From: JBCBGF01 sp039193455
Lineage (GTDB): Bacteria; Pseudomonadota; Alphaproteobacteria; Rhodobacterales; Rhodobacteraceae
Assembly (NCBI GenBank): GCA_039193455.1
Contig: JBCCWO010000001.1
Span: 310,001-374,000 of the forward strand
DNA: 64,000 bases
Reading direction: 5' to 3'
The notes under the pieces: generated by a model
What the model was told of the DNA's origin: nothing
Database searches by the model: none
Seen by the model: only the letters and a program-made list of their open reading frames with translations
Translations under genes and position numbers: made by a program
In this document: positions 16,848 through 25,235 of the stretch, piece after piece
How positions within the stretch are numbered: the stretch's first letter is position 1
Layout: each line of letters opens with the position of its first letter

Positions 16848-17516
16848 TCAGAAGGTTGCATCTGGCGACGCCGCGACACGAAAGTAAGGAACTGGCGCTT
16901 CCCACACGTAAGCAAATCGCTCTTGCGCTTCAGCATCCGAGATCGACGGCAAAAGCAGCACATCCTCGCCCTGAACCCAATTCGCGGGCGTTGCCACCCG
17001 ATTTCTTTCGGTGAGTTGGAGGCTGTCTATGACCCGAATGATCTCGTGAAAGTCGCGCCCCGTCGTCAAAGGATATGAGAGCGAGAGTCTGATCATCTTG
17101 TCTGGCCCGATGACGAACAGCGTCCGCGCAGCGGCGGTGTCGCGGGCGTTTCGATCAACGGTCGTTCCGCGGGTGTCTATCGGTAGCATTCCATAAAGCT
17201 TCGAAATCCTCAGGTCCGGGTCGGCAATCAAAGGATAATTCAACGCGTAGCCAGTAGCTGTGCGAATGTCCTCCACCCAAACCGCATGATCCTCAATCGT
17301 ATCGACGGACATGCCGATGATCTTCACGCCGCGCCGATCGAAGCTGTGCTTCAAACGCGCCACGATACCAAGTTCAGATGTGCAAACTGGTGTGAAGTCC
17401 TTCGGGTGAGAGAGCAACATACACCAGTGATTTCCGACCCAGTCGTGAAACCGGATGGGGCCCATGGTGGACTGCGCAACGAAGTCCGGGGCTGGAGTGT
17501 CGATTGGAAGTGGCAT
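16848..17516 (-). CDS. Peroxiredoxin (Prx6/1-Cys-like AhpC-TSA)
   Basis: 222 residues. Reduces hydrogen peroxide or alkyl peroxides through the peroxidatic cysteine in HPKDFTPVCTSE (about Cys45). The long C-terminal arm (TPANWVQGEDVLLLPSISDA) is diagnostic of the Prx6 group, which often lacks a resolving cysteine. Ribosome binding site AAGGA lies eight bases before the ATG. The short upstream ORF stops immediately before this start. Confidence 0.93.
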   Translation of the reverse strand: MPLPIDTPAPDFVAQSTMGPIRFHDWVGNHWCMLLSHPKDFTPVCTSELGIVARLKHSFDRRGVKIIGMSVDTIEDHAVWVEDIRTATGYALNYPLIADPDLRISKLYGMLPIDTRGTTVDRNARDTAAARTLFVIGPDKMIRLSLSYPLTTGRDFHEIIRVIDSLQLTERNRVATPANWVQGEDVLLLPSISDAEAQERFAYVWEAPVPYFRVAASPDATF

Positions 17517-17642
17517 CTACAGTTCCTTTTCTTCAACAAAAACGTGCAGTGGATCCTTGGTCCAGCTCACATATCTGGTCGCGCTCTTCAGATACGAAGG
17601 GACCTGCAACCGATCCGTGGTCCAGTTTGTGCCAGCGGTCAT
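17517..17642 (-). CDS. 41-residue ORF directly before the peroxiredoxin; perhaps a gene remnant
   Basis: MTAGTNWTTDRLQVPSYLKS through to VEEKEL, with its TAG abutting the peroxiredoxin ATG. Composition looks protein-like, but no ribosome binding site or family is evident. It could be a leader peptide or the C-terminal remnant of a lost enzyme. Confidence 0.25.
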   Translation of the reverse strand: MTAGTNWTTDRLQVPSYLKSATRYVSWTKDPLHVFVEEKEL

Positions 17643-17766
17643 GCCGCCCGCTTGAATGGTCGTTAGAAGCGGACGACGAAGGTATGGGTTGCCACTAAAG
17701 TGGCACGACTTCAGACGCTGCACGGAGGGCCGCTCAAAAGGTCAAGACGTATTTGGAGTGTTTGCC

Positions 17767-18260
17767 ATGCGATCGCATGCAAGACCACGAAGTGCTTTAA
17801 CGTACTTCGATCTGGTCTTTTTTGTTTCCGTTCCATTCTGGATTGCGGGTGCAGTGTTACCCGAGCAACTGTTGCCTGGTCTTCTTCTGAGCGCGGCGAT
17901 GGTACTCTGTCCAGGACTTGTGGGGGGGATGGCTGTGATGGCGTGATGACGGGCGCGGTGCCGTATTCCCTTTGGCACATGTTTCCTTTGTTGCAGGTAG
18001 AAAGACCGACCGAGTGGATATTCTGGTGGTCGCTAGCCACGATCTCCCGGCGAGTTCTGATCGTCTGGCTAATCGTTTACGGCGGAAAAAGCGTGTTCGG
18101 CGCAGCACTGCTCCACGCAATGAGTAATCTGAGCTGGATGATGTTTCCCGTCATGGGATCACACTACGATCCCGTTTCCACTGCTGTTATGACAGTTACG
18201 CTCATGTCCACTCTCGTATTGCTGGGACCGCCTAAGTTTGGAGGCATGGGCCGTAGATGA
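17767..18260 (+). pseudogene. CPBP-family membrane protein, internally deleted and frameshifted
   Basis: The first part (FDLVFFVSVPFWIAGAVLPE...LLPGLLLSAAMV...LVGGMAV) aligns with residues about 18-68 of the intact CPBP gene at 27637. After a frame change near 17946 the second part (SLWHMFPLLQVERPTEWIFW...HAMSNLSWMMFP...SHYDP) aligns with residues about 165-235 of the same protein. About 100 residues between, including the catalytic EE motif, are missing. The two copies are clearly homologous but diverged, so this is an old duplicate or a second acquisition that decayed. Confidence 0.88.
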
Positions 18261-18562
18261 AGTGACTACGTCGCATAGGCACACCTCGTAGTACGGCACT
18301 CTAAGCTTGCGTCCATTCGCATCCGATAATTCGTTGCAAGCGCTGAGGGGACTGGCTTCCCGAAAAAGAAGTCACCGGTTCCCATCGACCAATCACGAGC
18401 ATTCGGCAACCGGCGGCGCAGTCATTGGCCCGTTCAGTCACCTTTCGCCTTCATCACTCATTACGGCGAACAATGTAGTCCAAGCGGCCTAAAGCCGTGA
18501 CTTCAGTGGCTGTGCATTCACTCCGCGCGGCCCCTGCCTTGCGCACAGAAAGGACATTGCAC
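18261..18562. other. Intergenic stretch before the hydrolase gene
   Basis: No gene, repeat or clear promoter recognised. It ends in AGAAAGGACATTGCAC, the ribosome binding site of the hydrolase. Confidence 0.5.
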
Positions 18563-19786
18563 ATGAACCCGAACACCGTGATGATTGCCACGATGCTCGC
18601 CATATCCTCAGTTGGTCCAACGATTGCCGATCAGGTCGATGGAGCAACGTTTCGGTCGATCGAGGAAGGGCAATGGTACCATCCGATCGAGCTCGAGATG
18701 TGGGCGCATTTCGGTGCGGACCAGGACCGGACACTTGAGATTCTGACACGGATCGAGACCGCAACGGGACACCGTTCGAATCCTAGTCAACCGGATACGA
18801 TCTCGACCTATGGCGCGGGCAACTGGACATATGAATTCACACGCGCCGGCGACGAGGGCATGGCGCGCGCGGAGCGAGTTGACGGTGCAGCGCGACTGGC
18901 CGTGCTCAAGGAAGCGCTGACCTATTACCATACGGCATCTGCTCCACACACTGAGGACGCGAACCGCGCAGCCGCATTGGAAGGGGCATATGCAGCCTAT
19001 GAAGAAGCGGCGCGCATGCTGCCTGGTACCTTCAGGACAGTCGAAATTGATCTCTCAGGAAAACAATTCTCGGCCTTTCTGCATCTGCCGGAGGGAGATG
19101 GCCCACATCCAGTACTGGTGTTTTCGAATGGCTCGGACATGTCCCGGGTCACCGCGCTTAATTACTACGAGACGTACCTTTTGCCGAAGGAAATCGGGTT
19201 CCTGACAATCGAAATTCCCGGCATGGGTCACAGCGCGCGCTTCGATGTCACCGACGGCCAAACCGAAAAACTACATGTAGCTGCCGTGAACTGGGCGCGG
19301 ACGCAGAGGCAGATCGATACCGACAACATCTTCGTTCAGGGGGTCAGTTTCGGCGGCAATGCGGCGGCGCGGGTCTGGAGTCAGCACGAGGACCTCGACC
19401 TGGCAGGCGTCATCTATACCTGCGGCCCTTTGCATTCGGTTTTTATGGCGCCTGCCGAAGCCTACGACACGTTTCCCGAGTTCACGATTGACGGGGTGAA
19501 AACGCGGCTGGGCTTGCCGACGGAGTCCACATCTGCAGATTTTGCCAGTAGTGCGCGCATCCTTTCTATAGAGAGCGTCGATGCGTTCGAAGGCGACATG
19601 ATCAATACTCCCATGCTGGCGATCAACACGCACGCAGATCCCGTTGCACCGTTACAAGAACTGGACTCGCTTCTGGAACGGGGCAGGAATGTTGAACGCG
19701 TGGTGTTTCACCTAGAGGGTCATTGCCCGCCGCACGATCAGCGCGAGGCGATTGTCTCCTCTTGGATAGAGAGGCATCTGCAGTAA
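18563..19786 (+). CDS. Exported FrsA-like alpha/beta hydrolase
   Basis: 407 residues from the ATG at 18563, chosen for its AAAGGA site ten bases upstream. The N terminus MNPNTVMIATMLAISSVGPT is a signal peptide, so the enzyme is probably periplasmic. An alpha-helical N-terminal domain precedes an alpha/beta-hydrolase fold with the nucleophile elbow GVSFGG, a likely acid in NTHADPVAPL, and the histidine in LEGHCPPHD. The two-domain layout resembles the FrsA/DUF1100 esterases. Substrate unknown. Confidence 0.85.
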   Translation: MNPNTVMIATMLAISSVGPTIADQVDGATFRSIEEGQWYHPIELEMWAHFGADQDRTLEILTRIETATGHRSNPSQPDTISTYGAGNWTYEFTRAGDEGMARAERVDGAARLAVLKEALTYYHTASAPHTEDANRAAALEGAYAAYEEAARMLPGTFRTVEIDLSGKQFSAFLHLPEGDGPHPVLVFSNGSDMSRVTALNYYETYLLPKEIGFLTIEIPGMGHSARFDVTDGQTEKLHVAAVNWARTQRQIDTDNIFVQGVSFGGNAAARVWSQHEDLDLAGVIYTCGPLHSVFMAPAEAYDTFPEFTIDGVKTRLGLPTESTSADFASSARILSIESVDAFEGDMINTPMLAINTHADPVAPLQELDSLLERGRNVERVVFHLEGHCPPHDQREAIVSSWIERHLQ

Positions 19787-19925
19787 GCGGGACGCCCCGA
19801 CAAATCTGATCGAGGAGTACGGGCGGCCAAGCCAATCCCTCGGTCAGATCAGGCGGAGGTCTTTTTCGCAAAGAATGATCTCGGTTCCAAGTATGGCGTT
19901 GTTCCCACGAGAGAGGCGATCCCCT

Positions 19926-20726
19926 ATGCGGATGTCATACCGACAGAAAGCCCTGGTCGTCGCAGCGCTGCTGCTCACCTGCACAATGCTTCTTGTCGTG
20001 CCAATCGTAACCGCCAGCATGAGACCATTGTTCGGGTTTCTAAGTGTGTTGGCGATTTACTGGATGTGTTTCTGTGTGCCAATTGCTGTTTTCTTCGGGC
20101 ATGGCCACGTACGTGTTTCTTGGCGATTGAAGACGAGCGAATGTTGGGTGCCGGTAGCGGCCCTGGCGCTTCCAGCAGGCGTTTCACTTGTCGCGAAGCC
20201 TTGGATTGACATGTCCTCTGATCCGTTGGTGCTGGGCCTTGCCGCGATCTGTGCGCTGATCAATGGGCCGCTCGAAGAGATGGCATGGCGCCGCCCCTTC
20301 AGGGCGAACTCCGGCGATAGTGTTCGCTTCGAGTTGCTGGGCCTCGGCCTCTTTACGCTTTGGCATGTTCCGCTCTACCTGTCCGTAGGCATTACGTTCG
20401 AATATGGCGTTTTCGGATTGCTCGGTGGGGCTTTTTTCCCGGGTGTCGTCTGGATCCTCATGACGCGGCGAACTGGATCAATCGGGTGGCCTTGCGTCAG
20501 CCATCCACTTGTCAATCTCGCGGCCTTCATACCGCTTTTTGCTGCAAATTTTTGCGCGCTGACTTCTGTCGAGACTGATATCGGATCAAAGGTGTTTTCG
20601 CACGTGCCGATAGCGACGGCGGCTGACGGGAACAGTTTCGTTGTTGCTCAGGATCGCTCGATAGGCGCTGCCCGATTTGGCAAGCCGTTGAACGTGACGG
20701 TACCGAACCCAATGCGACCGGTGTGA
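19926..20726 (+). CDS. CPBP-family intramembrane protease-like protein with abnormal C terminus
   Basis: 266 residues from the ATG at 19926 (GAGAGG site upstream). Several membrane helices; the CPBP motifs are all present: PLEEMAWRR (EExxxR, residues about 118-126), FTLWHVPLY and SHPLVNLAAF. Homologues normally end soon after the third motif. Here the frame continues for about 60 non-hydrophobic residues that are simply the antisense of the convergent LytTR gene (overlap 20586-20726). The tail is therefore likely the result of a deletion that removed the original stop. Some CPBP proteins mature peptides or give bacteriocin immunity; the pairing with LytTR is seen elsewhere. Confidence 0.85.
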   Translation: MRMSYRQKALVVAALLLTCTMLLVVPIVTASMRPLFGFLSVLAIYWMCFCVPIAVFFGHGHVRVSWRLKTSECWVPVAALALPAGVSLVAKPWIDMSSDPLVLGLAAICALINGPLEEMAWRRPFRANSGDSVRFELLGLGLFTLWHVPLYLSVGITFEYGVFGLLGGAFFPGVVWILMTRRTGSIGWPCVSHPLVNLAAFIPLFAANFCALTSVETDIGSKVFSHVPIATAADGNSFVVAQDRSIGAARFGKPLNVTVPNPMRPV

Positions 20727-21434
20727 TTGCGTTCCGGCAAATCCCTTTACGCGGTCAATGCATTCGGCAAGAGACTGGCTAAGGGTCGCTGTCCCTTCGG
20801 TTGTGACGACCAAAACATAATGGTCTTGCGCTTCAAGGCGTATCAGATCGTTGCCAATCCGAAGCGGAACCTCCGGGAGCGCGTCACGCAAGCTGGGTTC
20901 AGTTTTTTTCATCTGGCTCAGCTGAACCCGCAGGGCCTGTGACAGTCGCCCGGCGCGCGACACGAAGGTGAAAAGCAGGGCTGCAAATGCGAGGCTCGCC
21001 GGGGTGATGTTGATCAGTTCTTCAGTGTACTGGCTGAAGTACCCGACCAACGCCGGATCGGGGCCGTCTTCCCCGCCGATCGACCGATCAACGATCAACG
21101 AGATCGGGGTGAGCAAGAACGGCAAGGCGATAGCCGCCGGGACACTGGCCCATCGTGACGGCACCCCCATAAGTACCGAGGCGATTACCACCAGAGTCAT
21201 GAGAATCACTGCGACGGCTAGCTGCAAGCTCCACAATATGACCGCCTTCCAAATCGGAAGATGTGTGGTGCTTGACGGATCGAATGCAGTGATCACCAGA
21301 GCGCCGGCGAAAGAGAACACGACTCCGACCGCAGCGAACCGCCTCCAGCTGTTGATGTCATAGCCGAAGAACAGTGTTCCATCGCGCCAAACCGATGCAG
21401 CCTGGTTGAAGATATGGTGTCTGCCTTCGCTCAT
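20586..21434 (-). CDS. Membrane-anchored LytTR-domain transcription regulator
   Basis: 282 residues. Four hydrophobic segments in the first 170 residues (VVFSFAGALVITAF, WSLQLAVAVILMTLVVIASV, AAIALPFLLTPISLIV, PASLAFAALLFTFVS), then a LytTR DNA-binding domain from about 185 (LRIGNDLIRLEAQDHYVLVV...GTQSHRSHWVRYRHV...VPVSRRRY). No receiver domain, so signal input is presumably through the membrane part. Convergent with the CPBP gene and overlapping its end by 141 bp. Target genes are not evident; LytTR repeats were not found upstream. Confidence 0.92.
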   Translation of the reverse strand: MSEGRHHIFNQAASVWRDGTLFFGYDINSWRRFAAVGVVFSFAGALVITAFDPSSTTHLPIWKAVILWSLQLAVAVILMTLVVIASVLMGVPSRWASVPAAIALPFLLTPISLIVDRSIGGEDGPDPALVGYFSQYTEELINITPASLAFAALLFTFVSRAGRLSQALRVQLSQMKKTEPSLRDALPEVPLRIGNDLIRLEAQDHYVLVVTTEGTATLSQSLAECIDRVKGFAGTQSHRSHWVRYRHVQRLAKSGSAYRAILSNNETVPVSRRRYRHVRKHL

Positions 21435-21681
21435 TGCTGCATCTGGTCCCTAGGTTTCGGCAATTCTCCTTGAGGGGCAGTTTACATTCGCGCAGCTCGC
21501 TAAAGAACGACTTTTTCGCCAGGGGTCGCGTCCTACCGTTCGCGAATTGCCGATGACCTTACGGGGAGAAGCGCGCTCGCTCGCGACGGCTCCGGTTTCG
21601 TTTACCGTGTTGCCCCTGCAAATCCAACACCAGCAGGCGATCGTAGCAATGCCTTGCCAAGTCCACTCACGGAGACACAAG

Positions 21682-21837
21682 ATGAGAAGCTCAAAAAAGT
21701 TTGAGGCGAGTGCCAAAGGTTCGATCCCAAGACTAGTCCGATACACCTGGATCGGAACCGCGCGACTCTGGTCGGCGTTAATCAAGCTAGCGACTGGTGC
21801 ATCATCGCCAAAACACTCCTTTTGGGAGGCATTCTAA
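21682..21837 (+). CDS. Small basic hypothetical protein, coupled to the next ORF
   Basis: 51 residues (MRSSKKFEASAKGSIPRLVR...), basic N terminus. GGAG lies seven bases before the ATG, and the stop overlaps the next start (TAATG). Not recognised; support comes from the site and the coupling only. Confidence 0.35.
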   Translation: MRSSKKFEASAKGSIPRLVRYTWIGTARLWSALIKLATGASSPKHSFWEAF

Positions 21838-22085
21838 TGCCGAAACATACTCTTGAACACGAACAGCCTCTGAAGGTCTTGTTCTTGCATTCTGGAACCA
21901 ACTGGATGGCAATCGACAAGCTGACCGAGCCCCTAGCGAACTATAGGTCAATGGTCGAAAAGCGATGCCCGCCAGATCCCGAATTTGCACTTGCCGAACT
22001 TGTCGCTATTTCTCGCGCGATCAATTTGATGACAACCGAGGAGAAGGCTGCAAGTCTCGAGCGGCTCGTTGAACTGACCCGCTAG
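21837..22085 (+). CDS. Small hypothetical protein
   Basis: 82 residues, soluble: LKVLFLHSGTNWMAIDKLTE, then EFALAELVAISRAINLMTTE. Start overlaps the previous stop (TAATG); GGGAGG lies eight bases upstream. Not recognised. Confidence 0.5.
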   Translation: MPKHTLEHEQPLKVLFLHSGTNWMAIDKLTEPLANYRSMVEKRCPPDPEFALAELVAISRAINLMTTEEKAASLERLVELTR

Positions 22086-22737
22086 TCGGATGAGTCAGCT
22101 CCAGTGTGAACCAACGTGAAGCTTCTTAGGTTGGGGAGATACGCAAGAAGCCCGGTTGTTAATCTGACCTATTTGCCGGTTTTGCGAATAGTACGCTCCG
22201 AGTTGATCAGACAATGGCGTGCGACTCCGCGAACGGTGAAAAAGCAACCGTTCGCGGCATCGCAAACCATTGAGGCAAAAAAACTCTCGTTCGGGGCATA
22301 CTTACTTCCTTTTGCTTCTGCGGATTTGCCAAATCTATGCGTTCAGGAATGCACAATGCAAATTTCGACATTAACACTAAATGAAAGACCCCAGCGCACT
22401 AGAAATCCAACGGTTGAAATCAAGGGATCTGCCTTGGGCCATTGTCACAGGGTCCGGGATCCAGAAATTGCGGGAGTTATCTGGCAAGACTTGGATACAC
22501 TCGCCTGTTTGGGGCCGCGAAGGACAGCACAGTCGTGTTTGGCGTGACCCAGCTTGAAGCTTCTACCGATTTTATCTTCTGTTCCAGGTTATCTGTGTGG
22601 TGAAGGTCACGAACACCTTCGGTGTGTTTGGTAGTGCGACCCACTACTCTCTCCCTCCCGCCGGAACATCGAACCACAATCGGCCTGCAATCGCTGGCTG
22701 CCTTGGGCAACGCCGGCAAACGAAAGGACCCTGGGAA
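22086..22737. other. Gene-poor stretch with a strong hairpin
   Basis: No convincing coding frame on either strand; long frames here have random composition. The one clear structure is the hairpin at 22227-22257. Confidence 0.5.
22227..22257. repeat. Perfect 11-bp inverted repeat
   Basis: CCGCGAACGGT and ACCGTTCGCGG flank a nine-base A-rich loop. No T-run follows on either side, so it is not a standard terminator. Near copies of the arm (ACCGTTCGC) occur near 21535 and 23130 and, inverted, near 23574, all within 2 kb. Could be a recombination remnant or an RNA structure. Confidence 0.4.
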
Positions 22738-23109
22738 ATGTCTACACAAACGCTCGTGAAAGTCGGTCTCTTTTGGTGCTTGATCCACGTCGGTTTCGCG
22801 GTTTTTTTGAATCAGGCCTCTGAGAGCGCCGTCTGGGCAAACACAGGAGCGTTCCTTATCTCTTTCTGGATTGCCTTCTTCGGGCACCTAGCCTTCCTCG
22901 ACCCCCAATCTGCACCCCCGATCGCCGCGTCGGCACGCCGTCTTGTCATGACCCTGCTGGCAAGCTTTATGCTCAATCAATCGCTGCTTCTTACGTTGGT
23001 ATCGTTAGAGGCCTGGAGTGAAAGTGGGGCGCTTGTATTCTCGACCGCCATCGCAGCATTCTTCATTTTGCTCTTGTCCAAGATCTGGGTGTTTCGAAGA
23101 ACCCCATAA
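22738..23109 (+). CDS. GtrA-like small four-span membrane protein
   Basis: 123 residues from the ATG at 22738 (AAAGGA ten bases upstream). Four hydrophobic segments and the GtrA-type signatures: ISFWIAFFGHLAFLD after the second helix and SKIWVFRR at the end, corresponding to the SFxxHxxWTF and NRxWVFR positions of the GtrA/DPMS flippase family. That family moves undecaprenyl- or polyprenyl-linked sugars across membranes, usually beside a glycosyltransferase; none is present here, so its substrate is unclear. Confidence 0.7.
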   Translation: MSTQTLVKVGLFWCLIHVGFAVFLNQASESAVWANTGAFLISFWIAFFGHLAFLDPQSAPPIAASARRLVMTLLASFMLNQSLLLTLVSLEAWSESGALVFSTAIAAFFILLLSKIWVFRRTP

Positions 23110-23289
23110 AGTTCGCCAAAATGCCGAAGAACCGTTCGCAATTCGCGCTTGCCGCTGATGAGCTCCGCTCTTAAAGCCTGGAAATAGGCGCCGTATCGTG
23201 ACGTGGCGCAAAGAGCCTCAGATTGATGCAACTGAGTATTACGAAAATACTTAAATTGGCCTGCAGTCAGGCAGCCTTTGGGTGCATGC

Positions 23290-23856
23290 CCCGATCTTGC
23301 CGAATGCACGGCAACTCGTGTTTTTGAAAGCGTTGGGGAATGTGGAACACCTGATTGCCCCCAGCTAGATGCACTGTTCTAGTATCGATGTACGGAGATC
23401 GCGATATCCCGAGGGCGAAGTCTGGGTTTCACCCATGTTTGCGTATCACCGCCCGGATATGCCGAACTTCACCGACCTGTCCGACAGCTTCTCGCCTGAT
23501 TGGCGCCAAGAGATTGATTTCAAGTTATTCGCAGGTAGCGTTATCCCCGATGAGGTCGTGTTCTTGCACAAGCGTTCGCGAACGGTGATCCTGAACGACT
23601 CGTTATAGAAACAAAACCCCCACGAGACAGTGGCGGTTTTAGGCAGCCGTCAAACGGGTAGCTGGCCTGCCGGGGCGGCGCGGAGGAATGGGCGAGACCT
23701 GAGTGCCACTTTTCTCGATCATGTGGCCGCAAAGCTGAGCCGAGATTACATCATGCGCTGGCGGATTGAGGACCTGATTTTGGTTCGTGGTCAATGCACC
23801 AGAGGTGGCGGGAAGTCGATGGTATCCGAAGCATTTTTGTGGCTGGGTCGGTAAGC
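23290..23856 (+). pseudogene. DUF4336 protein, decayed second copy
   Basis: One reading frame aligns with the intact DUF4336 gene at 24459-25235: LKALGNVEHLIAPS (cf. LELLGPIEHLVAPI), VWVSPMFAYHRPDMP, PDEVVFLHKRSRTVILND (cf. VDEVDFLHKPSKSLILTD), and WRIEDLILVRGQCTRGGGKS (cf. WDFDNLILSHGHCLQGGAGQ). Two in-frame TAG stops (23366-23368, 23606-23608) interrupt it and the N-terminal third is missing. Orientation is opposite to the intact copy. Confidence 0.85.
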
Positions 23857-23954
23857 ACCTTCTGTCATACCTCTCATGCCGCAGCCCGTTGCCCCGACGC
23901 GTGGTTCGGGCAAAAGGCCAGGTCCTTGTGAGGTGAGCTTGATACCATCAAACA

Positions 23955-24347
23955 TCAGGTCGTCTTCAGACCCTGGCGTTTCATGCCGAAGTAACCCATT
24001 GCGCACAGGGTCAAGATCGCCACGTTGCCAATGAAGTCGAGGAGCATCCAACGGGTGAAAATCTCTTCGACATAGACGAACTGATAGTTGAACCAGAAGA
24101 ACGGGACGGAACCGACGAAACCAAGGACGAGAAACGTCACAGGTGTGAACCGCGACAACAGCATGATCAATCCACAGAGGACCGCCTGCGCCCCGAAACA
24201 GCCGAAAACCACAGTCGTGACACGGTCCTCGGTGTAGATCTCAGGTCGCACGCCCAGACTGAGGACGTGAGCCGGAAATAGCAATGCCCATCCTCCGAGA
24301 CCGAGGAACACGAACGCAAATAGGATCTGTATTCTATAAGGTGACAT
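23955..24347 (-). CDS. Four-span conserved membrane protein
   Basis: 130 residues from the ATG at 24347 (MSPYRIQILFAFVFLGLGGW). Four hydrophobic helices: residues about 6-26, 47-67, 70-90 and 100-120. An upstream in-frame ATG (24446) would add 33 polar residues and is less likely. It follows the DUF4336 gene on the same strand by 110 bp and may share its transcript. Family not recognised. Confidence 0.75.
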   Translation of the reverse strand: MSPYRIQILFAFVFLGLGGWALLFPAHVLSLGVRPEIYTEDRVTTVVFGCFGAQAVLCGLIMLLSRFTPVTFLVLGFVGSVPFFWFNYQFVYVEEIFTRWMLLDFIGNVAILTLCAMGYFGMKRQGLKTT

Positions 24348-24458
24348 TGTTTTCTTTTGTCGAATTAGCGTCTCTCGGAAGGCCGGGGATGTTTTTGCTT
24401 GAGTTCGTTGGGAGCTTTTGCTCATGCTTCGAGTCTGTACGTCCAAGATCGCTTGGGT

Positions 24459-25235
24459 TTAGTTTGTGATTTCTCCAGAATTTGCGGACTCTGTGCCTCT
24501 TTCTTGGGGGCCAAGGAGCCATGCAAAAACGCGACGAACGTCCTGCCCCGCGCCGCCCTGCAAGCAATGGCCATGGGATAGGATGAGGTTGTCGAAATCC
24601 CAAGCAAGTAAGGTCTCAATGCTCTTTCGCAAGGCCAGTCTGTCCCGAACAGTCAACCGGACGTCGAGCGGCACGCCGCCCGCCTCACCAAACACGCCAA
24701 CGATCTTCTTAACGCCACGCCAGAAGCTTGCGTCGCGATCGGCAAAGTGCTTCTGGATGAGATCGGTAAGGATGAGAGATTTCGAGGGTTTGTGTAGAAA
24801 GTCGACCTCATCCACAATCGGATGACCCCGTATCGCAAGATGTTCAATCTCACCTCGCCAAGGTGGGGTAACCTCATTGTCGAGCAGAGTATCGACCCTG
24901 ATATCCGGGTGGCGTGCGGTGAATTCCGGCGATGCCCAGATGTGGGCTGACGGAACCAGAGAACCCCAGGGCGTGATCCCGACACTATGGATCTTGATCG
25001 GTGCCACCAAGTGCTCAATCGGTCCCAAAAGCTCAAGTGCCTCGCGCCGCGCCTTGGTCGGTAGGACCGGGGAATGAAGCCAGAGACCACCGGTCTTTAG
25101 CTTCACCACGGTCATCCGCGTGGTGAAGGGCAGCGCACCGAACATTCGGACATCATCACCGTCAACCGTCCAGATGTTCGGACCGAAGGGTTGAAGCACC
25201 TTATCTCCTTGAGATGCGCACATGGCGTCACTCAT
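24459..25235 (-). CDS. DUF4336 protein (metallo-beta-lactamase-like fold)
   Basis: 258 residues from the ATG at 25235, inside the end of the upstream fusion gene (8-bp overlap), so translation is probably coupled. DUF4336 signatures: FGPNIWTVDG near the start, GGLWLHSPVLPT, GPIEHLVAPIKIHS, FLHKPSKSLILTDLI, and FDNLILSHGHCL, the last resembling the His motif of MBL hydrolases. The catalytic activity of the family is not established to my knowledge. A later ATG (25223) is possible. Partner of the TetR-CmcJ/NvfI fusion; a dead copy lies at 23290. Confidence 0.85.
   Translation of the reverse strand: MSDAMCASQGDKVLQPFGPNIWTVDGDDVRMFGALPFTTRMTVVKLKTGGLWLHSPVLPTKARREALELLGPIEHLVAPIKIHSVGITPWGSLVPSAHIWASPEFTARHPDIRVDTLLDNEVTPPWRGEIEHLAIRGHPIVDEVDFLHKPSKSLILTDLIQKHFADRDASFWRGVKKIVGVFGEAGGVPLDVRLTVRDRLALRKSIETLLAWDFDNLILSHGHCLQGGAGQDVRRVFAWLLGPQERGTESANSGEITN

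Noticed and set aside
22116..22547. 143-codon plus-strand frame
   Set aside because: No recognisable domain, contains the hairpin, and codon use is unlike the neighbouring genes.
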